DNA of 5,550 nucleotides, from positions 1 through 5,550 of the forward strand of contig CATPAM010000464.1 of the NCBI GenBank assembly GCA_955651735.1. The letters run 5' to 3'. This stretch comes from Candidatus Acidiferrales bacterium. Lineage in GTDB: Bacteria > Acidobacteriota > Terriglobia > Acidiferrales > UBA7541. The first letter of the stretch is position 1. Each line of letters begins with the position of its first letter. Positions 1 to 5,509 of the stretch are shown here, one piece after another. The notes beneath the pieces are model-generated. The model saw nothing but the letters and a program-made list of their open reading frames with translations, was not told the origin of the DNA and searched no databases. A program made the position numbers and the translations under genes.

Positions 1-2
1 CC

Positions 3-125
3 CGGGCAGCAAGCAGCGGTTCAGTAGAGGAGATCGTCAAGATTGCATACACCTCAGCTCTGCCGCTTGGACGAAACCAGGACTCCGTATTTGCTCCCGA
101 GTCAAACGGGCCAACAGGAAGTTAG
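3..125 (+). CDS. Possible C-terminal end of an upstream gene (partial, 5' end outside window)
   Basis: Frame 3 is open from the window edge to a TAG at 123-125 and would give about 40 residues, including the stretch VEEIVKIAYTSALPLGR, which reads like ordinary protein sequence. No family is recognised. A hairpin and T-run lie shortly downstream (144-195), where a terminator of this gene would be expected, which is weak support. Against it, frame 2 is also open to a TAA at 140-142 and the opposite strand is open as well, so an open frame of this length is not strong evidence. It could equally be non-coding. Confidence 0.25.
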   Translation, partial: RAASSGSVEEIVKIAYTSALPLGRNQDSVFAPESNGPTGS

Positions 126-143
126 CATCTGAAGAATCGTAAC

Positions 144-195
144 TTCCGGCTTGCCGACAATACCGCCGGAATGTGCCGGCGGCTTCGAGGTTTTT
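144..195 (+). terminator. Hairpin pair with T-run: terminator or attenuator-like element
   Basis: A perfect 7-bp stem CCGCCGG (163-169) / CCGGCGG (176-182) closes a 6-nt loop and is followed, 8 nt later, by TTTTT (191-195). An alternative 7-bp stem, TTCCGGC (144-150) / GCCGGAA (165-171), uses the same middle segment, so only one of the two can form at a time. It may end transcription from an upstream gene or act as a leader element of the protease gene starting at 287. The 8-nt gap before the T-run is long for a classical intrinsic terminator, so its strength is uncertain. Confidence 0.42.
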
Positions 196-274
196 GCGTG
201 CCTTTCACTGCCGAAACACAGGGTCTCGTTATGCAAGGGCTGATACACTGCACGAAGTTGGCATTCTAGCTGCT

Positions 275-283
275 AGAGGAGGA
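275..283 (+). promoter_or_regulatory. Shine-Dalgarno site that sets the protease start
   Basis: AGAGGAGGA lies 3 nt before the ATG at 287, with GGAGG 4 nt from the start codon. This strong site selects the ATG at 287. The same frame is open further upstream to a GTG at 173, but that codon lies in the loop of the 163-182 hairpin and has no ribosome binding site. Confidence 0.8.
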
Positions 284-286
284 CTC

Positions 287-1000
287 ATGGAGCCTTCTGC
301 TCCGGCTCAGTCCGCGTCAGACCGTTACCCCCGAGCCGCTAGCCCAATCCACACGATTTTAGTGCTCGCCGCGATGGGCGGTTGGACGATTGGGCATAGG
401 ATTTTTGCAGATCAATTGAGCGCGACGGCTAATCCGAACCGCGTGCGCTTTTATGTAGCCACCCTTTTCTACGAATGGCTCTTGTTCATTCTGGTGGTGG
501 TGGGCGTGCGGCGTAATGGCGCGTCTGTCCTCATCGTTCTCGGAGAAGATTGGCATTCCGTCCGCCAGGTGCTGCGGGATATTGGAATTGCCGCTGGGTT
601 TTGGATCGTTGCGGCGATGCTCCTTTGGATATTTGGCTGGCTCCTCCGCATCGCCGCTCTGGGTCGCAATGTGTCCATGCTACCGCATCGAGGTATCGAA
701 CTGACACTATGGATAGCGCTCTCAGTTACCGCCGGTATTTGCGAGGAAACGATCTTCCGAGGTTACCTACAACGGCAGTTCATGGCCCTGACTAAGAGCG
801 CTCCCGCCGGCATTCTCCTTTCTGCCGCAACATTCGGCGCGGCTCACGCGTACCAGGGCTTCCGGATGGTGATTCTGATCGGCCTGTACGGAGCAATGTT
901 CGGGATTCTGGCCTATTGGCGCGGAAGCGTTCGCCCTGGAATCATCGCTCATGCGTGGAACGATTCATTGAACGGAGTGCTTGCCAGTTTGAGGCATTAG
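287..1000 (+). CDS. CPBP-family intramembrane metalloprotease (Abi/CAAX protease-like)
   Basis: This is a 237-residue membrane protein of the CPBP family (CAAX-protease and bacteriocin-processing, also called Abi). These are predicted glutamyl proteases that cut peptides within the membrane. The family motifs are present in order: EETIFRG at residues 153-159 (E153, E154, R158), a phenylalanine-x3-histidine motif F183/H187 inside TFGAAHAYQG, and HAWND at 222-226 (H222, D226). Hydrophobic segments lie at about 19-40, 60-75, 98-125, 137-157, 174-189, 193-213 and 218-235, as expected for a polytopic membrane protein. The ATG at 287 is chosen because AGAGGAGGA precedes it. Codon use is visibly more mixed (many T- and A-ending codons) than in the strongly C/G-ending genes downstream, which may reflect separate ancestry. 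The substrate cannot be told from sequence; family members process prenylated proteins or bacteriocins or act in immunity. The gene stands alone and converges on a broken MBL gene 27 bp away. Confidence 0.9.
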   Translation: MEPSAPAQSASDRYPRAASPIHTILVLAAMGGWTIGHRIFADQLSATANPNRVRFYVATLFYEWLLFILVVVGVRRNGASVLIVLGEDWHSVRQVLRDIGIAAGFWIVAAMLLWIFGWLLRIAALGRNVSMLPHRGIELTLWIALSVTAGICEETIFRGYLQRQFMALTKSAPAGILLSAATFGAAHAYQGFRMVILIGLYGAMFGILAYWRGSVRPGIIAHAWNDSLNGVLASLRH

Positions 1001-1027
1001 GGTCTGTTTGCTGCCAGTGATGTGAAG

Positions 1028-1554
1028 TCAGTCAGTGGGGATGTAGTCCGCCTTGTCGGCCTGGGATTGCGCTCCATCGTGCTCAAACGTAATAATCGGC
1101 AGCGCCGCCTTCTCCGCCGGCTTATCCTCCATATGAATCGAACCGCCCGGTCCGTTCCCCGCCGTCCCGCCGCTGATCAGCCGCTTCCGCACATTGTCCT
1201 GCGCAATCACAGTCGAGCCCGCATTGCTGAACGGCGCGTTCCCGCCGGTATGGTCCCCGTGATGGTGCGTGTTGGTCACAAAGCGCACCGGCTTGTCCGT
1301 GATCCCCAAGCTCTGCAGCGCCGCCTGATCTTGTCCGCCAGCGGAGCAAACTGATCGTCCACAATCACGATCCCGTCCTCGCCAATCGACGCCGCGACGT
1401 TCCCGCCCGCCCCTTCCAGCATATAAATGTTGCCGGAAACTTTCGTGACCTTGATTTGCACCTTCGAGAAATCTTGCCCCTCCCCGCTCCACGCCGCCGG
1501 CGCAGCAAACTCCACGGCCGACACCAGCATCAGACTAACCAGCAGTTTCGTCAT
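1028..1554 (-). pseudogene. Metallo-beta-lactamase-fold hydrolase remnant, frameshifted and C-terminally truncated
   Basis: The minus strand encodes the first half of a secreted MBL-fold metallohydrolase. Residues 1 to about 22 look like a signal peptide (MTKLLVSLMLVSAVEFAAPA). The start at 1554 follows a GGAGG Shine-Dalgarno site (CCTCC at 1561-1565). Residues 39-76 give the usual first strands (NIYMLEGAGGNVAASIGEDG, then VDDQFAPLADKI). The frame then breaks near 1326: one missing base shifts AALQSLGITDKPV and everything after it into another frame. With one base restored, the reading continues through NTHHHGDHTGGN, the zinc-binding HxHxDH motif (H97, H99, D101, H102), to a TGA at 1028, for about 175 residues. 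Family members are generally near 300 residues. The second half, with the remaining metal ligands, is missing, and the last 15 or so residues do not resemble the family. Even if the frameshift were a sequencing error, the truncated product should lack a complete zinc site. Confidence 0.85.
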
Positions 1555-1671
1555 GCCAATCCTCCGCGCACTTTTCCGCACAACGAGCGCCGGGATTCTA
1601 TCACTGGAGCTGTCACAGGCATATCATAGGGACGTCGCTATGCAGTCTCGCTCGGTCAGCGAGGTGCAATT
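1555..1671. other. Divergent intergenic region between MBL remnant and copper-type protein gene
   Basis: This 117-bp gap must hold the control signals for both divergent genes. Visible pieces are the MBL Shine-Dalgarno site (CCTCC, 1561-1565, minus strand), a minus-strand TAGAAT (ATTCTA at 1595-1600) and a plus-strand TATCAT (1622-1627), both -10-like. Neither has a convincing -35 partner at normal spacing, so no promoter is called. GAGGTG at 1661-1666 lies 5 nt before the ATG at 1672. Confidence 0.4.
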
Positions 1672-2790
1672 ATGAACTCTCTCGAATCGCCAAAATATCT
1701 GCGGGTCGCATTGCCGATCGCGCTCCTTAGCGCTGGCCTCACAATCTTTCCCCTCACCGCCCTCGCCGCGCAGCAACCACACCCCTCTCCGCCGCCTCAC
1801 GACATGGATCACATGCAGCACAACCACGGCGGCTTCATGCAAGAAGGCATGCACCACGCCGTGGCCAAAGGCATCAAGCTCGAGCAGCAAGTCGACGCCG
1901 CCACGCACACTATCACCCTGCGCGAAGGCCCCCTCACGCTTCCCGCCAACACCAGTCACATGAAGATGCCGCAGCCTCCCGACGTTTTCTGGACCATTCC
2001 GCTCGACGCCTTTCTTCTCGCCTACACCCCGCGCCTGGTCGACGCCAGTGGCAACTCCGTCCCCGGCATCGTGCTCCATCACACCGCGTTCTGGAACACC
2101 GATCGCTCCGATTTTCTCTGCCCCAATAAGGAAGAGCACATTTTCGGCGCCGGCAGCGAGCTCACCAACTGGATGGAAATTCCCGGCTACGGCTATCGCG
2201 TGCAAACGGGCGACAACATCCGCATCGAGACTATGGTCCACAATCCCACCGGCACGTCCTACGACAAGGTCTACCTCGAAGTGAAAATTCCCTACGCCCT
2301 GGCGGCCGCGGACCCGACCGCCTCCACCAAAAGCGTCTATCCCACCTGGATGGACGTGCAGTCCTGCGGCAACTCTGGCTACGACCTGAAACCAGGCAAA
2401 AACAAAAATACCGGGACCGTCACCGTGAAATACAACGGCATCCTCCTCGGCGTCGGCGGCCACATGCACGATTACGCTAAACAGATCGTTTTGGAAGACG
2501 CCACCCGCAAAGAGACCGTCGCCACCCTCGACGCCCAGCTCGACGAAAAGGGCCAGCTCCTCAGCATGCCCGTCGTCACCTTTTTCGACCGCGGCGGCTA
2601 CAGATTCGCCGCCGGCGACCAACTTCGCATCACCGCTACCTACGACAACACCACCGGCAAGGCGCTCCCCTCCGGCGCCATGGGCATCGCCGTCGGCTAC
2701 TTCCTCCCCGCCGACGATTCCGTTATGTCCGCCCTTCGCCGCAAACCCAAGCTCCCCGCCCGCCAAATCGCGGCCACTCACGACATGTAG
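1672..2790 (+). CDS. Secreted protein with copper type II (PHM-like) monooxygenase ligand pattern
   Basis: This 372-residue protein starts at an ATG with GAGGTG 5 nt upstream. Residues 1 to about 33 form a Sec-type signal peptide ending TALAA. A mature N-terminal tail (about 34-62) is packed with His and Met (HDMDHMQHNH, then MQEGMHH). The body resembles the two-domain fold of copper type II, ascorbate-dependent monooxygenases (peptidylglycine alpha-hydroxylating and dopamine beta-monooxygenase families). H136-H137 (VLHHTAFWN) and H190 (TMVHNPTG) would form one copper site; H264 and H266 (GGHMHDYAK) and M337 (SGAMGIAVGYF) would form the other. Spacing is close to that of rat PHM (H107/H108, H172, H242/H244, M314). 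Only two cysteines are present, C150 and C232. Sequence identity to the named enzymes seems low and I do not know a characterised homologue; similar bacterial proteins are usually left as hypothetical. The coding region is certain, the fold probable, and the substrate unknown. It may bind copper without being an oxygenase. Confidence 0.6.
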   Translation: MNSLESPKYLRVALPIALLSAGLTIFPLTALAAQQPHPSPPPHDMDHMQHNHGGFMQEGMHHAVAKGIKLEQQVDAATHTITLREGPLTLPANTSHMKMPQPPDVFWTIPLDAFLLAYTPRLVDASGNSVPGIVLHHTAFWNTDRSDFLCPNKEEHIFGAGSELTNWMEIPGYGYRVQTGDNIRIETMVHNPTGTSYDKVYLEVKIPYALAAADPTASTKSVYPTWMDVQSCGNSGYDLKPGKNKNTGTVTVKYNGILLGVGGHMHDYAKQIVLEDATRKETVATLDAQLDEKGQLLSMPVVTFFDRGGYRFAAGDQLRITATYDNTTGKALPSGAMGIAVGYFLPADDSVMSALRRKPKLPARQIAATHDM

Positions 2791-2804
2791 TCGCGCCTGC
2801 TCTT

Positions 2805-2833
2805 CCGGACGGGCCGTCCCCCGGGGCGCTTTT
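2805..2833 (+). terminator. Weak candidate terminator after the copper-type protein gene
   Basis: GGACG (2807-2811) and CGTCC (2815-2819) form a 5-bp GC-rich stem with a 3-nt loop, 17 nt after the stop codon at 2790. Further GC-rich sequence and a short TTTT (2830-2833) follow. The T-run is short and not directly next to the stem, so this is only a candidate. Confidence 0.3.
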
Positions 2834-2847
2834 CCACGTCACCAGCC
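2828..2847. repeat. Intergenic shared motif, copy 1
   Basis: GCTTTTCCACGTCACCAGCC recurs in shortened form in the next two intergenic gaps (4069-4086 and 5510-5528). It differs from the second copy by a 2-nt insertion and one substitution. Its function is unknown; the position ahead of each following gene could suit a regulatory site. Confidence 0.4.
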
Positions 2848-2950
2848 ATAGTCTATGTAGCCGTATCCACAGGACTTACTCCACTTACCCTCGCGTACCG
2901 GACGGCTGGCTTCCCGTACCATTGTTGCCGTCCCTCGCCACCCTTACTTT

Positions 2951-2986
2951 GTGCCTGCACGCCGCTGCACCTGGCGTCCGAGGCAC
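2951..2986 (+). promoter_or_regulatory. Hairpin covering the Shine-Dalgarno site of the HEAT gene
   Basis: GTGCCT (2951-2956) pairs perfectly with AGGCAC (2981-2986). After a small internal loop, ACGCC (2959-2963) pairs with GGCGT (2973-2977), closing a 9-nt loop. The only plausible Shine-Dalgarno site for the GTG start at 2992 is GAGG at 2980-2983, and three of its four bases are inside the outer stem. If the RNA folds this way, translation of the HEAT protein would be dampened. Confidence 0.4.
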
Positions 2987-2991
2987 AATTC

Positions 2992-3969
2992 GTGGCAACT
3001 CCGCGCAATCCGCATTCGGGCGATTCCCGCCCCCTCACGCTCAGCGTCCTTCGCTGGTACGGTCTCGCATTCCTGTTGTTGGGCGTCCTTTCCGCCGTCA
3101 CCGGGTTTGAAGTCGGCCACCTCAAAGCCGTCTGGGCCAAACTCAAACTCGGAGAACTTGCCAGTGCAACCGCTGCCGTGCCCGCATCGCAGCCCACCGC
3201 CGACGCCGTAAACGCCGAATTCGCCGAGCTCACCCGCCTCGCGCCGCAGCAGCAAGCCGAGCAGCTGCTCGAGCTCGCGATTCGTCGCCAGCCAGCCTCG
3301 CTCGACCTGATCCGCCAAAATGCGGATAGCTGGCGCGGCCGCCTGCAAAATACCGATCGCTTGTTCGATCTCGTGCTCACCGCCATGAAGTCCGACGATC
3401 TGCGCGTGCGCGGCGCGGCCATCGATGTCGACCTCGCCGCCAACAATCTCAGCAAATCCCCCAAGACCGTGGCCCACCTCGTGAACCTGATTCGCAAGGA
3501 TCCCAACGAGCGCCCCTTCGCGCTGTGGCGTCTTGGCGCGCTGGGCAATCGCGGCGTGCAGCCAAAACTCGTGCTCACGCACCTGCTCGCTTTCGCGCGT
3601 GATCCCAACGAGCAAACACGCTTTTGGGCCGTCGAGGGCCTTGCCATGCTGGGCACCGATGGCGCCATCGATCCGCTGCTCGATCGCTTCGCGCACGATC
3701 CTTCGCCGCAGATACGCCAGCGCGCTGCCGTCGGCATCGCCGAATCCGGCATGCTCACCCACCAACAGCGTTTCGCCGCCGTTCCCGATCTCCTGAATTT
3801 TCTGGATGATGATGCTTTGGATTCCGACACGCGCGGCTGGGTCTACGGTGCTCTTCGCCTCATCACAGGTGAGGCCCTCGGCAACAACGCGCAAGCCTGG
3901 CAGCAATGGTGGGCTCACCACGATTCCACCAAGAAATCCCGCTCCCCCAAAGGCGTGCTCTTCGCCTAG
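2992..3969 (+). CDS. Membrane-anchored HEAT-repeat protein
   Basis: This is a 325-residue protein with a GTG start. GAGG at 2980-2983 lies 8 nt upstream, and no in-frame ATG, GTG or TTG exists between that site and the start. Residues about 21-39 (WYGLAFLLLGVLSAVTGF) form one membrane segment or uncleaved signal anchor after a short hydrophilic N-terminus, so the bulk of the protein probably faces the periplasm. From about 125 to 293 it consists of paired helices of HEAT type: units near 125-150, 160-187, 192-222 (repeated DPNE turns at 170-173 and 204-207), 224-252 (DGAIDPLLDRFAHDPSPQIR) and 261-293. The C-terminus has LITGEALG followed by AWQQWWAHH (302-310), a tail I associate with other bacterial HEAT-repeat proteins. 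Such proteins are binding scaffolds; no catalytic motif is seen and no partner can be named. It stands between two secreted enzymes with its own leader region. The gene call is secure, the role unknown. Confidence 0.82.
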   Translation: MATPRNPHSGDSRPLTLSVLRWYGLAFLLLGVLSAVTGFEVGHLKAVWAKLKLGELASATAAVPASQPTADAVNAEFAELTRLAPQQQAEQLLELAIRRQPASLDLIRQNADSWRGRLQNTDRLFDLVLTAMKSDDLRVRGAAIDVDLAANNLSKSPKTVAHLVNLIRKDPNERPFALWRLGALGNRGVQPKLVLTHLLAFARDPNEQTRFWAVEGLAMLGTDGAIDPLLDRFAHDPSPQIRQRAAVGIAESGMLTHQQRFAAVPDLLNFLDDDALDSDTRGWVYGALRLITGEALGNNAQAWQQWWAHHDSTKKSRSPKGVLFA

Positions 3970-4010
3970 CACAAGACCGCTCGCTGAATTCTCTTCTTCA
4001 AGTATCAAGC

Positions 4011-4046
4011 CGCCAAAGCGCTGATGTTGGCGCCGCCGAGGTTTTT
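4011..4046 (+). terminator. Weak candidate terminator after the HEAT gene
   Basis: CGCCAA (4011-4016) pairs with TTGGCG (4027-4032) around a 10-nt loop, 41 nt after the HEAT stop codon. TTTTT follows at 4042-4046. The 9-nt gap between stem and T-run makes this a weak intrinsic terminator. Confidence 0.3.
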
Positions 4047-4068
4047 GGAGTGCGGCAGTCTTGCTGAC

Positions 4069-4086
4069 GCTTTCACGTCGCCAGCC
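4069..4086. repeat. Intergenic shared motif, copy 2
   Basis: GCTTTCACGTCGCCAGCC matches copy 1 (2828-2847) apart from a 2-nt gap and one substitution, and matches copy 3 (5510-5528) at both ends. It lies about 95 nt before the asparaginase start. Its function is unknown. Confidence 0.4.
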
Positions 4087-4146
4087 CAACTAGACTCTCG
4101 CAAATCGCTGCTGTTTCGAATCTCCAATTTCCAACCTCGCTTGTTG

Positions 4147-4175
4147 TATATTGGCCGCCGCACTTATTGAGGAGG
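4147..4175 (+). promoter_or_regulatory. Asparaginase ribosome binding site with possible -10 element
   Basis: GAGGAGG (4169-4175) is a near-perfect Shine-Dalgarno site, 4 nt before the ATG at 4180 and 10 nt before a second in-frame ATG at 4186; the first is preferred. TATATT at 4147-4152 resembles a -10 box in an AT-richer pocket, but no good -35 is found at 16-18 nt spacing, so only the ribosome binding site is firm. Confidence 0.5.
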
Positions 4176-4179
4176 CGCT

Positions 4180-5340
4180 ATGAGCATGTGGTCACGCCGT
4201 AAATTCTTTCTCACCTCGCTCGCCGGCAGCGCAGCCGCCGGCGTAACCAATCTATTCGCGCGCGCCACGCCCGGAGCTGCCGCAAGCAATGGCGCGCGTG
4301 CGGTCACGCCCGCCGTACAAGGCAAGCGCCCGCTCATCATCTCCAGCGCCAACGGCGTCAATGCGCTCGGCCGCGGCATGGACATCCTCAAAAAAGGTGG
4401 CGACACGCTCGATGCCGTCGTGGCCGCCGTCACCATCGTCGAAGACGACCCCAACGACGACTCCGTCGGCTACGGCGGCCTCCCCAACGAACAGGGCGAA
4501 GTCGAGCTCGACGCCAGCGTCATGCACGGCCCCACACACCGCGCGGGCTCCGTCGCTTCCGTGCGCCGCATCAAAAATGTCTCACGCCTCGCGAAGACCG
4601 TGATGGAGCGCACCAATCACGTCATGATCGTTGGCGACGGCGCACGCCGCTTCGCGGTGGACGAAGGTTTCGAGGAAATGAATCTCCTCACCGAACACTC
4701 CCGCAAAATCTGGCTGGCCTGGAAAGCGTCCACTTCCTTCAACTGGCGTCCCGGCATCGACAGCCCCGAATGGAAAGAAAAAATGTCCACGATCTTTAGT
4801 GACACGCCCGCAGACCAGGCTCTTATGGCCTACGCGCAGCGCGTCATCGCCGATCCGCCCACCGGCACGATTCCCTGCATGGCCGTCAACGAAAAGGGCG
4901 ACATCTCCGCCACTACCACCACCTCCGGCCTGGCCTGGAAAATTCCCGGCCGCGTTGGCGATTCTCCCATCATCGGCGCCGGCTGCTGCGTCGATAACGA
5001 AGTCGGCGCCGCCGGCTCCACCGGCAAAGGCGAAGAAAACATCAAGATCTCCGGCGGCCACACCATCATCGAAATGATGCGCAAAGGCATGTCGCCCACC
5101 GATGCCTGCCTCGAAGCTATGGCCCGCATCGCACGCAACTACAACAACGACAAAAAGAAGCTCGCCACCTTCCACATCTTTTTTTACGCGCTCAACAAAG
5201 ACGGCGTCCACGGCGCCGCCTCTCTTTGGCAGAACGCGTACGACAAGGGTCGCCGCGCGACCTACGCCGTTCACGACGGGACCGAAGCGCACCTCGTCGA
5301 TTGCGTCCCCTATTTCAACGAAACCGCCGTCAGCGACTAG
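4180..5340 (+). CDS. Tat-exported N(4)-(beta-N-acetylglucosaminyl)-L-asparaginase / isoaspartyl peptidase family Ntn-hydrolase
   Basis: This 386-residue Ntn-hydrolase of the glycosylasparaginase/type III asparaginase family (peptidase T2) splits itself before a threonine, which becomes the N-terminal nucleophile. It then hydrolyses asparagine-linked GlcNAc or isoaspartyl/asparagine substrates. The N-terminus has a twin-arginine signal (SRRKFFL, residues 5-11, then an Ala/Gly-rich stretch), so the folded enzyme is probably exported by Tat. The alpha part carries DDPNDDSVGYGGLPNEQG (89-106) and HGPTHRAGSVAS (116-127). The self-cleavage site is G229-T230 in TGTIPCMAVN. Active-site residues fall at the spacing of Elizabethkingia glycosylasparaginase: T248 in TTTTSG, R258 and D261 in GRVGDSP, T281-G282 in GSTGKGE. 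The tryptophan usual near the N-terminus (STW) is replaced here (SSA, A57), and glycine rather than aspartate precedes the nucleophile, so substrate preference is open. An intrinsic terminator follows at 5391-5421. The gene appears monocistronic. Confidence 0.92.
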   Translation: MSMWSRRKFFLTSLAGSAAAGVTNLFARATPGAAASNGARAVTPAVQGKRPLIISSANGVNALGRGMDILKKGGDTLDAVVAAVTIVEDDPNDDSVGYGGLPNEQGEVELDASVMHGPTHRAGSVASVRRIKNVSRLAKTVMERTNHVMIVGDGARRFAVDEGFEEMNLLTEHSRKIWLAWKASTSFNWRPGIDSPEWKEKMSTIFSDTPADQALMAYAQRVIADPPTGTIPCMAVNEKGDISATTTTSGLAWKIPGRVGDSPIIGAGCCVDNEVGAAGSTGKGEENIKISGGHTIIEMMRKGMSPTDACLEAMARIARNYNNDKKKLATFHIFFYALNKDGVHGAASLWQNAYDKGRRATYAVHDGTEAHLVDCVPYFNETAVSD

Positions 5341-5390
5341 CGGTTTTCCCGTCGTTCTTTAGTCGGTCCGTTGCCGCCATCACCGGGTAG

Positions 5391-5421
5391 CTCAAGCCCG
5401 CCTTTTGGGCCTGAGGCTTTT
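5391..5421 (+). terminator. Intrinsic terminator of the asparaginase gene
   Basis: CTCAAGCCC (5391-5399) pairs with GGGCCTGAG (5407-5415), giving eight base pairs with one A-C mismatch around a 7-nt loop. GCTTTT follows immediately (5416-5421). It lies 50 nt after the stop codon and is the best-formed terminator in the window. Confidence 0.6.
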
Positions 5422-5455
5422 CCCCTCATGATCTAGTAAGTCTGTTCGTCCGGCG

Positions 5456-5505
5456 TCCTTATGTGACCTCCGTGCTCCTCAGTGCCCTCTTTGTTAACTC
5501 TTTTT
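5456..5505 (-). repeat. Degenerate CAC-GAGG dispersed intergenic repeat
   Basis: Read on the minus strand, four units of 9-10 bp follow one another: CAAAGAGGG, CACTGAGGAG, CACGGAGGT and CACATAAGGA. They are preceded by an A-run and TTAAC. This resembles the dispersed element with repeated CAC-GAGG units, often near AACCACAGAGG, known between genes in Acidobacteriota, deltaproteobacteria and others, where it is sometimes mis-annotated as coding. This copy is eroded. The matching is by eye only. Confidence 0.45.
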
Positions 5506-5509
5506 CTTA

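Noticed and set aside
173..286. Extended N-terminus of the CPBP protease from a GTG at 173
   Set aside because: The GTG lies in the loop of a strong hairpin and lacks a ribosome site, and the added 38 residues are not family-like. The ATG at 287 has AGAGGAGGA directly upstream.
1022..1354. Plus-strand frame of 110 codons over the MBL remnant
   Set aside because: It is Arg-rich with no motifs and antisense to the recognisable MBL coding sequence.
1595..1627. Divergent promoters from TAGAAT (minus) and TATCAT (plus)
   Set aside because: Neither has a recognisable -35 at 16-18 nt, and the host sigma factor consensus is unknown, so these are only noted in the intergenic entry.
1624..2781. Long minus-strand open frame of 385 codons opposite the copper-type gene
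   Set aside because: It is the antisense shadow of a strongly C-ending coding frame. The product is a Gly/Val/Ala-rich sequence without motifs, while the plus-strand frame has a signal peptide, a ribosome site and ligand motifs.
2853..4089. Two long minus-strand frames opposite the HEAT gene
   Set aside because: Both are low-complexity antisense shadows (Ser/Arg-rich or Gly/Glu-rich). The plus-strand frame has a membrane segment and clear helical repeats.
4582..5292. Minus-strand frame of 236 codons opposite the asparaginase gene
   Set aside because: It is a Gly/Val/Ala/Asp-rich shadow of a gene whose plus-strand product has a full set of catalytic motifs.
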